Shown: piece by piece, positions 17,659 to 24,815 of the stretch | Layout: the number at the start of each line of letters is the position of its first letter | Numbering within the stretch: the first letter of the stretch is position 1 | DNA from: Rhodococcus phenolicus | GTDB taxonomy: Bacteria > Actinomycetota > Actinomycetes > Mycobacteriales > Mycobacteriaceae | Assembly: GCF_001646785.1 (NCBI RefSeq) | Contig: NZ_LRRH01000038.1 | Coordinates: forward strand, 1 to 58,018 | DNA length: 58,018 bases | Direction of reading: 5' to 3' | Notes under the pieces: generated by a model | Told to the model about the DNA's origin: nothing | The model's input: only the letters and a program-made list of their open reading frames with translations | Database searches by the model: none | Position numbers and translations under genes: made by a program

Positions 17659-18231
17659 ATGACGATCGGCATGATCCGTACGGCGACCTTCCGGATCGTT
17701 GCACGGCCGAGGTCGCTGTCCGCGACCTCCGACCACAAGCGGATCTCGCTGGGCACCGGGCTGGTCACTCTCGCCGAGCCGGTCGAGCAGGATCTGCGCA
17801 CACTCGCACGGCCGGTCCTGGAAGGCCTGGCCGACGCCGTCGGGGCGACCGCTCACCTCGTGGTGCGCGAATCCGAGCACGAGGCGCGCGCCCTGATGGT
17901 CGTCGAGCCTCGGCGCGCGACCGTGCACATCGCGTTCCGGCCGGGCCAGAGCATCCCGATCGAGCGCGGATCCGCGGCGATGGCGATCCTGTCCGCACTG
18001 CCCCCCGTCGAGGGCGAGCGCCCGGAGATCGCGGAGGGGCGGCGGCGCGGCTGGGCGATCTCCGAAGGCGAGGTCGTACCCACCACGATCGGCATCTCGG
18101 CGCCGGTGCCGGCCCGTCGCGGGGGCCCGCAGGCCGCGATCGGCATCTCGGTGTTCGACGACACGCGCGCCGAGGAGCAGGCCGCGGCGGTCACTGCCGC
18201 GGCGCGCGAACTGGGCGAACTGCTGCGCTGA
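17659..18231 (+). pseudogene. IclR-family regulator, N-terminal DNA-binding part truncated
   Basis: About 190 residues aligning with the IclR effector domain (RISLGTGLVTLAEP onward, the block EPRRATVHIAFRPGQS, then GSAAMAILSALPP). Only the end of the winged helix-turn-helix can be seen (GMIRTATFRIVA looks like a recognition helix); the first 30 or so residues normally found in the family are absent where the TnpB element begins. It reads away from the element, and the transporter remnant on the other side reads the opposite way, so the two probably once formed a divergent pair sharing a promoter region that has been lost. Confidence 0.65.
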
Positions 18232-18234
18232 CGG

Positions 18235-19215
18235 TCAGGCGTGCCGGGTCCGGCGCTGTCGCACGCGAGGCGCCGGATCCCGCAACGCCTTCACCCAGCC
18301 TTCACCGATCTCCCACACGGCGATCAGTGCCACGACGACGATCACCGTCGTCGAGGCGACGCGTGCGGAGTCCGTCGCCTCACCGAACGCGGCGACGAGA
18401 TAATCCGGCTCGAACAGTTCGTCGCTCGCCGCCAGCCAGATGACCGGAACCGTGAACAGCAGGTTGAGAACCGTGTTGATCACGGCGAGAGGGACCGTCC
18501 ATCCTCCGATCGCGTACCGGACGATTTCGAAGACAGCGCTGAGCACCAGCAGGACGAGCAACGCCGGGATCCAGAACGACCAGAGGCCGGGTTCGAGAAT
18601 CGCAATCGCCGTCCCGTCGTCGGAGTGGAATCCGGAATAGGTGCGCTGGAGGATCAGGAACACGAACAGGAACACGTAGACCGCGACCGCGAACACGGTG
18701 TCGGACAGGGACACTCGACGCTCGTCGTCGCCCTCCGGAAGGCGTTCCGGAGTCCACGCGCCCGTGGGGTTTTCGGCAGATCCTCCGGTGCGCTCGAGGA
18801 CGGCGAAGACCAGGGTCGTCCAGAACACGATGTGCAGGGCAACCGTTGCCGCGGTCCAGATTCCCGATCCGAACGCGGCGAGCACCGAACTTCCCTCGAA
18901 CGCATCCAGGACCAGGACGACGATGCCGGGGATCGGGGCGATCCACAGCAGCACCGCAAGGAGCCGGCGCCAGTCCAGGTAGAGATCGGGCCCGATGAGA
19001 TACAGCGGCCGCTCCGAGTAGTCGGCGGCCAGCCGGGCCGGGTCACCGAGATCGGTGAGCACGTACTTCTCGGCCTCGGCCGAGTCGTCGCCGGAGTCGA
19101 TGCGCGCGTCGACCGCGTCGGCGATCGACCCGCGCAGTTCGCGTTCGATGTCGTCGCGTTTGCTCGCGGGGATGTTCCGCAGGGTCGCAGCGACATAGCG
19201 ATCGGTGAGCGTCAC
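18235..19215 (-). CDS. HAAS-domain multi-pass membrane protein
   Basis: A 326-residue protein with a short N-terminal helical HAAS/permease-prefix domain (about residues 1-75: LRNIPASKRDDIERELRGSI, then LGDPARLAADYS) and about seven transmembrane helices. Such proteins pair with PadR regulators in Gram-positive bacteria and are thought to sense or adjust the membrane. Its GTG start overlaps the PadR stop by 4 bases (GTGA), confirming a coupled two-gene operon. Specific function unknown. Confidence 0.85.
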   Translation of the reverse strand: MTLTDRYVAATLRNIPASKRDDIERELRGSIADAVDARIDSGDDSAEAEKYVLTDLGDPARLAADYSERPLYLIGPDLYLDWRRLLAVLLWIAPIPGIVVLVLDAFEGSSVLAAFGSGIWTAATVALHIVFWTTLVFAVLERTGGSAENPTGAWTPERLPEGDDERRVSLSDTVFAVAVYVFLFVFLILQRTYSGFHSDDGTAIAILEPGLWSFWIPALLVLLVLSAVFEIVRYAIGGWTVPLAVINTVLNLLFTVPVIWLAASDELFEPDYLVAAFGEATDSARVASTTVIVVVALIAVWEIGEGWVKALRDPAPRVRQRRTRHA

Positions 19216-19577
19216 GACGCGCCTCCTTCGGTGGTGGGTTCGGTGGGGCCGGGGTCGAGCGCGCCGAGACTGCGGGCCAGGGTGTTCCATTCCCGCAGCA
19301 GGGATTCCGCGAGTTCGCGGCCCGCCGGGGAAGTCCGGTAGAACTTGCGCGGTCGCGATTCGTCGGTGTTCCACTCGCTGACGAGCAGCCCCTGCTTCTC
19401 GAGGCGACGGAGCAGTGGGTACAGCGTGTTCGCCTCGACGGGAAAGCCCGCGTCGGCCAGGGCCTCGAGCAGCCCGTAGCCGTAGCCGGGCGTGCGCAGC
19501 ATCAGCAGGCTGGCCACCACGACGGATCCGCGGCGCACTTCCTGTTCGTGTACGGCGACAACCTCGGGATCGAGCAT
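19212..19577 (-). CDS. PadR-family transcriptional regulator
   Basis: A 121-residue winged helix-turn-helix repressor: GYGLLEALADAGFPVEANTLY is the DNA-binding core and LLRRLEKQGLL...RPRKFYRTSPAGREL the wing. ATG at 19577 is preferred; a GTG at 19601 would start inside the palindrome at 19586-19610, which is more sensibly the operator. It is coupled to the HAAS membrane gene and probably autoregulates the pair in response to membrane or ligand stress. Confidence 0.9.
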   Translation of the reverse strand: MLDPEVVAVHEQEVRRGSVVVASLLMLRTPGYGYGLLEALADAGFPVEANTLYPLLRRLEKQGLLVSEWNTDESRPRKFYRTSPAGRELAESLLREWNTLARSLGALDPGPTEPTTEGGAS

Positions 19578-19585
19578 GCCGAACA

Positions 19586-19610
19586 CGATAGTGTGTGTCA
19601 CACACTATCG
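19586..19610. promoter_or_regulatory. 25-bp palindromic PadR operator
   Basis: CGATAGTGTGTG - T - CACACACTATCG, two perfect 12-base arms around one base, ending 8 bases before the PadR ATG. The GTGTG/CACAC core resembles known PadR sites. It almost certainly mediates autoregulation of the padR-HAAS operon. Confidence 0.8.
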
Positions 19611-19647
19611 CAACGGACACAGGCAGCTCGGATCCGGCAGAGGGGTC

Positions 19648-21210
19648 TCAGCGTTCGAAACCGCGCCGCATGTCGTCGACGATCCGCGGCCGGTCGAGAG
19701 TCGACGGCTCGAGCACCCGGCGCTCGCGGTCCAGCGGAAACACCGCCGCCGCGGCGAGCGTCGACGGATCGAGGAAGCGCCGCGACGCGGCTGTCGGCGA
19801 CAACGCGAGTTCCGGTGGTGTGCCCGCCTGTGCCAGCGTGTAACCCCAGTCCCCGAAACTCGGCACGTGGACGTGGTACGGGGTGACACCCAGGCCCGCC
19901 GCCTCGATGCTCGCCACGGTCCGCCAGAACGCATCCGGCGTCGAGTACGGGCTGCCCGACTGGACGACGAGCAGGCCACCGGGGTTCAGCGCCGCGGCGG
20001 TGAGCCCGTAGAACTCCGTGGAGTACAACCGGCCCAGCGCCGGGGTGTCCGGGTCGGGCAGGTCGACGATCACCGAGTCGAACCCGGCACCGGCGTGTTC
20101 ACGCAACCAGCGGAACGCGTCGTCGGCCACGAGGGTGACCCGGTCGTCCTGCAGCGCACCGGCGTTGAGATCGCGGAGGCGGGTGTTGGCCAGGTCGACC
20201 ACCGCGGGGTCCAGTTCGATCTGCACGATCTCACGAACGGTGTCGTGGCGCAGCACCTCTCGCGCCGCGAGGCCGTCGCCGCCCCCGAGGATCAGGACCC
20301 GCTCGGGGTCCCGCGCCAACGCCGGATACACCAGCGCCTCGGTGTAGCGGTGCTCGTCGCGGCTCGAGAACTGCAGGTCGCCGTCGAGGTACAGGCGCAC
20401 GTCGCCGGCCCTGTCGGTGACGACGATCTCCTGGTACTGCGACCGCTGCGCGAACACCACCGGATCCGGGTACAACCGCTGCCGCGACGTCGTCTCGATA
20501 TCGGCGGCACGCATCAGCAGCCATCCCAGCAGCGCAGCCGCGATCAGCAGTGCCGCGACCGACAGCACCCGCGCGACCGGCCGCAACTGCCCGCGCAGCA
20601 GGAACAGTGCAGCGACCGCGGCGGCACACAGGTTCACCATCCCGGTCAGTGCGGCGCCACGGATCAACCCCGCCGCCGGCAGCAGCACCAGCGGCCACAC
20701 CAGCCCTCCGATCAACGCGCCCGCGTAGTCCGCCGCGTTGAGATTCGCCAGCACCTTCCCGGTTTCGCGGGCGTCGGAGTCCCGGCCGGTCTGCAGCAAT
20801 GTCATCAGCAGTGGCACCTCGGCGCCGACGAGCATGCCGATCGCCGCGGTCGCGACGACGAGCACCCACGTGGACGAGCCGACGAACGTGAACGCGACGT
20901 ACAGCGCCGCCGCGCTGAGACCTCCGACCAGGCCGAGAACCACCTCGACGGCGACGAACGCCTGCGCCGCGTACGGCAGCAGAGGCTTGGCGAGCAGCGC
21001 GCCGACACCGAGAGCAGCGACGAAACCCGCTACGATCAGCGATGTTTCGGTGATGCCGCCGCCGGTAAGACTCACCGACAGGGTGAGCAGCGCGAGTTCG
21101 TACACCAGGCCACACGCGGCGCACGCCGCCACCGCGGCGAGCAGCACGACCCGCGACCGGCGATCGAGGGCCGGCGCCTCCGCGGCCGGTGCGATCGCGC
21201 GCGTCGTCAC
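19648..21210 (-). CDS. membrane-anchored spermidine-synthase-like protein
   Basis: A 520-residue protein: an N-terminal half with about seven transmembrane helices resembling an MFS core, then a cytoplasmic aminopropyltransferase-like Rossmann domain (about 240-500). The synthase block DEHRYTEALVYPAL, the nucleotide motif LILGGGDGLAAREVL and the acidic VDLPDPDTPALGRLYS loop are present. Canonical SpeE makes spermidine from putrescine and decarboxylated SAM, but membrane-fused members have no settled reaction. Its GTG start overlaps the DUF350 stop by 4 bases; it is the last gene of a five-gene coupled operon. Confidence 0.9.
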   Translation of the reverse strand: MTTRAIAPAAEAPALDRRSRVVLLAAVAACAACGLVYELALLTLSVSLTGGGITETSLIVAGFVAALGVGALLAKPLLPYAAQAFVAVEVVLGLVGGLSAAALYVAFTFVGSSTWVLVVATAAIGMLVGAEVPLLMTLLQTGRDSDARETGKVLANLNAADYAGALIGGLVWPLVLLPAAGLIRGAALTGMVNLCAAAVAALFLLRGQLRPVARVLSVAALLIAAALLGWLLMRAADIETTSRQRLYPDPVVFAQRSQYQEIVVTDRAGDVRLYLDGDLQFSSRDEHRYTEALVYPALARDPERVLILGGGDGLAAREVLRHDTVREIVQIELDPAVVDLANTRLRDLNAGALQDDRVTLVADDAFRWLREHAGAGFDSVIVDLPDPDTPALGRLYSTEFYGLTAAALNPGGLLVVQSGSPYSTPDAFWRTVASIEAAGLGVTPYHVHVPSFGDWGYTLAQAGTPPELALSPTAASRRFLDPSTLAAAAVFPLDRERRVLEPSTLDRPRIVDDMRRGFER

Positions 21211-21713
21211 GAGAGTGCAGCGGCGTTGACCAGGCCCACCGAGACGAGCGTGACCGCGACCGCCCACGCGGCGCCGCACATCCGCGGTTCCGTCACCAGC
21301 GCGACCAGGCGGCCGGGCAGCACCCGGTTCATGATCACCAGGGCCACCGCCTGCAAGCCGATCCCGACGAGGCCGTAGACCGCCGAATCCACCAGTCCCT
21401 GCGCGAATCCGTCGGAACTGGTGAGAATCGCGGTCACCACGATGATCGCGAGTGCGAGGTGGTTCGCACCGAGCAGCAACGCCGCGTTCGGGTTGCGATC
21501 GACGTACACCTGGTGGCGCAGGTTGCCGGGGGTCAGTGCATCCAGGACCGCGAATCCTGCCGCCAGGACCCCGATTCCGACGACGAAGTACGCCAGTGTC
21601 GCGAGGACACCACCGACCAGCAGGGCCGGGTCGACGGTGCCGATCTCGGTGTCCGCGGCCAGCCATGTTGCGGTCATGTTGTCAGCTCCCGAATAGAGTT
21701 GTGGTGCGGTCAT
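21207..21713 (-). CDS. DUF350 membrane protein
   Basis: A 168-residue protein with four predicted transmembrane helices and the DUF350 signature around NPNAALLLGANHLALAIIV (about residues 73-92). It is related in type to E. coli YjfL; function unknown. The ATG at 21713 overlaps the stop of the DUF4247 gene by 4 bases, which fixes this start rather than the later ATG at 21677, and its own stop overlaps the synthase-like gene. Confidence 0.88.
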   Translation of the reverse strand: MTAPQLYSGADNMTATWLAADTEIGTVDPALLVGGVLATLAYFVVGIGVLAAGFAVLDALTPGNLRHQVYVDRNPNAALLLGANHLALAIIVVTAILTSSDGFAQGLVDSAVYGLVGIGLQAVALVIMNRVLPGRLVALVTEPRMCGAAWAVAVTLVSVGLVNAAALS

Positions 21714-22111
21714 TTCGCGTCCCCCGACCCGCCCGAGGTGTTCCCGGCGGCGGGTGATCCCGGTGTGAAGCCCGGCCCCAGGTAGGCGAAACCGCCACTG
21801 CTGTACCGGCCGCCGAGGTCTTCGACGACGATGGTGCTTCCGCCGCCTGCGGCGGCAGCGACGGTGACGATGTCGTCGTCGTACCGCAGGTACTCGCGAC
21901 CGCCGTCGGCGCTGCGCGCCGCCGGTTCCCGCTCGTCGACGAGGCGGGACACCGTGGTGCCCACGGGATCCGGACTGTAGTAGGTCTCGACGTCACCGGT
22001 GCGGTCGCGCAGTTCGTAGGTGTCGGCGATCCAGTCCCGTACCGGCGCACCGCAGCCGGCGGAGAACAGCGTCATCACACCGAGCACGATCACGGCGACC
22101 GCCCGCTTCAC
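21710..22111 (-). CDS. DUF4247 lipoprotein
   Basis: A 133-residue secreted lipoprotein. The start GTG (22111) gives MKRAVAVIVLGVMTLFSAGC, a lipoprotein signal peptide with the lipobox FSAGC, so the mature protein is anchored outside by a lipidated Cys20. The mature part carries the DUF4247 region (VRDWIADTYELRD to YLRYDDDIVTV) and a Gly/Ser-rich tail. The start overlaps the DUF2617 stop as GTGA. Third gene of the operon. Function unknown; the extracytoplasmic location suggests it contacts the envelope for the other members. Confidence 0.85.
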   Translation of the reverse strand: MKRAVAVIVLGVMTLFSAGCGAPVRDWIADTYELRDRTGDVETYYSPDPVGTTVSRLVDEREPAARSADGGREYLRYDDDIVTVAAAAGGGSTIVVEDLGGRYSSGGFAYLGPGFTPGSPAAGNTSGGSGDAK

Positions 22112-22614
22112 GGTTGCCACCGGCTCTCGGTCTCGACGATCACCGACTCGTCCCGGTACGGATACAGATGCCAGGTACGCCAATGCCACTGCCCGTCGGC
22201 CGCGGCCGCGGTCAGGACGGTGAGCGCGTCGCGGTCGCCGGGGAACGCGGCGCACAGCCAGCCGGACCTGTCGGCGGCCTTCGCGCGGAGCGTCTCGGCA
22301 CGGCGGCCCAGTGCGCGGCGGGACACCGACTCGGTGCGGCTCGCGAACCGGTAACCGCCCCGGTGTTCGGCGTCGGGCAGCGGCCGGCCACCGGCACCGA
22401 TCGCGTCGCACGACACCTGCTCGGTGAGGGTGCGGCCCCGTGCGGTCGCGGTGACCACGTGCGAGGCGCCGAGCACACCGAGGGTCAGCGCCCCGGCGAC
22501 GGGATCGGTCAGGTTCAGTGCCACCAACGGGCGGGGGGCCGGTGCGTCGACGACGAGACCGAGCCGGCCGGCGGACACGTCCCGGGACTCGACGTCGAGC
22601 AGGTGCACGGTCAC
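22108..22614 (-). CDS. DUF2617 protein
   Basis: A 168-residue soluble protein of the DUF2617 family, with characteristic segments near the start (LNLTDPVAGALTLGVLGASH) and the end (WHWRTWHLYPYRDESVIVETES). No signal peptide or membrane segment. The GTG at 22614 overlaps the DUF4178 stop and its stop overlaps DUF4247, placing it second in the coupled operon. Function unknown. Confidence 0.85.
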   Translation of the reverse strand: MTVHLLDVESRDVSAGRLGLVVDAPAPRPLVALNLTDPVAGALTLGVLGASHVVTATARGRTLTEQVSCDAIGAGGRPLPDAEHRGGYRFASRTESVSRRALGRRAETLRAKAADRSGWLCAAFPGDRDALTVLTAAAADGQWHWRTWHLYPYRDESVIVETESRWQP

Positions 22615-23198
22615 CGTGCGGGACCGGCGTGGATGACGCCGAGTTCACCGCGGGTGACGGCGCGTCCGGTCGACACCTCCCAGGACGCGGTGCGTGCCCA
22701 CCGTTCGAACGACAACAGGCCGGTACGGTCGGCGGTCGCGTAGTCGGCGTAGTCCACGGTGCCGGTGGGGGCGGTACCCGTCGTGCCCTCCGCGGTGAAC
22801 CGTGCGGTGCCGCGTTCGATCTGCCGGTACACGCGGTCGTCGAGGATCACGTCGCCGCCCGGTTCCAGGCCCGTGCCCTCACGACGGATCCACAGCGTCA
22901 TCTCGAGTTCGCCCTCGTCGTTCTCGACGGTGAGCCAGCGGCGGCCGGTGGATCCGTCGAGCAGGTGCTCGTGCCAGCGGTAGCCCTCCTCGTCGAGGGT
23001 GATGGTGCCGCGCACCACGTGATCGATCCCCGCGTAGGAGATGATGTCGCCCACCCCGATGGCGTACGGGTCCCACACCTCCGGGAAGTCGGCGAGCGGA
23101 TCGACCCGTGCTGCCGGTGGCCGCTTCCGGGCCCGGATCACGACGACGGTCGCCACGACGACGAGCACGATCAATACGACGATCAGAATCTCGGTCAC
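22611..23198 (-). CDS. DUF4178 membrane-anchored protein
   Basis: A 195-residue protein with one N-terminal transmembrane helix (ILIVVLIVLVVVATVVVI), a short basic linker and a cytoplasmic DUF4178 beta-rich domain (about residues 50-190; GDIISYAGIDHVVRGTITLD and WLTVENDEGELEMTLW). GTG at 23198 is chosen because the hydrophobic helix follows at once and a GAGGGGG stretch lies about 12 bases upstream. It is the first gene of the five-gene operon, which starts divergently from the DUF3533 gene at 23421. Confidence 0.85.
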   Translation of the reverse strand: MTEILIVVLIVLVVVATVVVIRARKRPPAARVDPLADFPEVWDPYAIGVGDIISYAGIDHVVRGTITLDEEGYRWHEHLLDGSTGRRWLTVENDEGELEMTLWIRREGTGLEPGGDVILDDRVYRQIERGTARFTAEGTTGTAPTGTVDYADYATADRTGLLSFERWARTASWEVSTGRAVTRGELGVIHAGPAR

Positions 23199-23341
23199 TG
23201 CGGTGAAGCCCCCTCGGATATACGTCGGGGCCGACCTTACCGGCGTCGAGTGAGGCGTCTCGCGTCGCGGTTGCGGCGTGGTTCTCGACACCCGCGGCTC
23301 GCCGGACGCCTGTTTCCGGGCCGTCCGTGTGCACAATCTAT

Positions 23342-23359
23342 GGGCCGGACCAACGGCCC
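23342..23359. promoter_or_regulatory. GC-rich dyad upstream of the DUF3533 gene
   Basis: GGGCCG-6 bases-CGGCCC lies in the 222-base divergent gap between the DUF4178 operon and the DUF3533 gene, 62 bases before the latter. It may be an operator; no local regulator gene is attached, so this is weak. Confidence 0.25.
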
Positions 23360-23420
23360 GGTACACGTGGACGAAGGACCTCGCCGCACGCTGTTCGCCG
23401 CCCGCCCACGGAAGGCCGGT

Positions 23421-24740
23421 ATGAGTTCCACCGAGAACGTCATCGATCCGCATCACGGCACACTGCGCAGTCCCCGCTTCTGGCTCGGACCGATCCTCGT
23501 GGTGACCGCCCTGATGGCGGCGCTGTCCTATCTGTACCTCGGCAGCATGATCAGCCCCGCCGACAACCTGCGGAAGTTCCCCATGGCGATCGTCAATCAG
23601 GACGTCGGGGACGTGATGCCGGGCTCGGACGTCCGCCGGAACCTCGGCGACGAGATCACCGCGGGAATCCTCGACGGCATCGACCCCGAGCGCATCGACC
23701 TGCAGCCGATGGGTATCTCGGCGATGAACTCCGGGCTGGACAGCGCCGCCCTGTACGGCGCGATCGTCATCCCCAGCGACTTCACCAAGCGAACCGCGAT
23801 CCTCGCGCAGGGCAGTGTCGTGCCCGGTGACATCGAGAGACCGATCCTCACTGTCTACACCAATCCTCGTACCGGCACGTTCGGCTCGAACATCACCCAG
23901 ACCATCGCCGACCAGGCCATGACCACGGTGAACACCACGATCGGCGAACAGCTCACCCGCACCGTCGAGGACACCCTCGCCACGAGCGCCCCGGATCTCC
24001 AGTTGTCGGGGGGAAGCCGGATCACGCTGGCCGATCCCATCGACGTCCGCGTCGTCGCCCACCGGCCGCTGCCCGACAACACCGGCGCCGGACTGTCGGC
24101 GTTCTACTACACGCTGCTGCTGATCCTCGCCGGGTTCACCGGCGGCATGATCGTCAACACCATGGTCGACCAGTCCCTCGGCTTCCTGCCCGCCGAGTAC
24201 GGCCCGCGGTTCATCGCCCGCGAGACGACCCATCTGTCCCGGATGCGGGTACTGCTCGTCAAGTGGGGAATCATGCTCGTCGTCGCGATGCTGGCCTCGG
24301 GCGTGTTCCTCGCGATCGGGACCGCGCTCGGGATGCCGTTCCCGCGTGCGCTGCTCATGTGGGAGTACGGCACCCTCGCGATCACCGCGGTCGGTGTGAC
24401 CGCGCTCGCCGTCGTGTCGATCTTCGGCCAGGCCGGCCTGCTCGTGAACCTGCTGCTGTTCATCGTTCTCGGACTGCCGTCGTCCGGCGGCACGGTGCCG
24501 CTCGAGGCGATGCCGCCGCTGTTCGAGTGGCTCGCGACCTTCGAGCCGATGCATCAGATGTACATCGCGACCCGCGCGATCCTGTACTTCGACGGCCGCG
24601 GCGATGCGGGCCTGACGCACGGGTTGTGGATGACGATGCTGGGTCTGGGTATCGGACTGGCGCTGGGCGCGGTGATCACGATGATCTACGACAAGCGCGG
24701 GTTCCATCGTCGCCGCGACGCCGCCACCTTGCCGGCGTAG
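23421..24740 (+). CDS. DUF3533 / YhgE-Pip-like membrane protein
   Basis: A 439-residue protein with one N-terminal transmembrane helix (about 22-44), a large outside domain (about 45-200; MAIVNQDVGDV and AIVIPSDFTKR are typical strands) and about five C-terminal helices. This is the topology of DUF3533/YhgE/Pip proteins, related to ABC-2 permeases. ATG 23421 has GGAAGG five bases upstream. It precedes the MMPL transporter by 75 bases on the same strand; DUF3533 and MMPL genes often lie together, perhaps as parts of a lipid or drug export unit. Confidence 0.85.
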   Translation: MSSTENVIDPHHGTLRSPRFWLGPILVVTALMAALSYLYLGSMISPADNLRKFPMAIVNQDVGDVMPGSDVRRNLGDEITAGILDGIDPERIDLQPMGISAMNSGLDSAALYGAIVIPSDFTKRTAILAQGSVVPGDIERPILTVYTNPRTGTFGSNITQTIADQAMTTVNTTIGEQLTRTVEDTLATSAPDLQLSGGSRITLADPIDVRVVAHRPLPDNTGAGLSAFYYTLLLILAGFTGGMIVNTMVDQSLGFLPAEYGPRFIARETTHLSRMRVLLVKWGIMLVVAMLASGVFLAIGTALGMPFPRALLMWEYGTLAITAVGVTALAVVSIFGQAGLLVNLLLFIVLGLPSSGGTVPLEAMPPLFEWLATFEPMHQMYIATRAILYFDGRGDAGLTHGLWMTMLGLGIGLALGAVITMIYDKRGFHRRRDAATLPA

Positions 24741-24815
24741 AAGCCCTGACTCCGGCCGGCCCGCCGTGTTGTACTGGTTCGACGCGTCCACCGACCGGAC
24801 GATCCAGGGGGCCCG

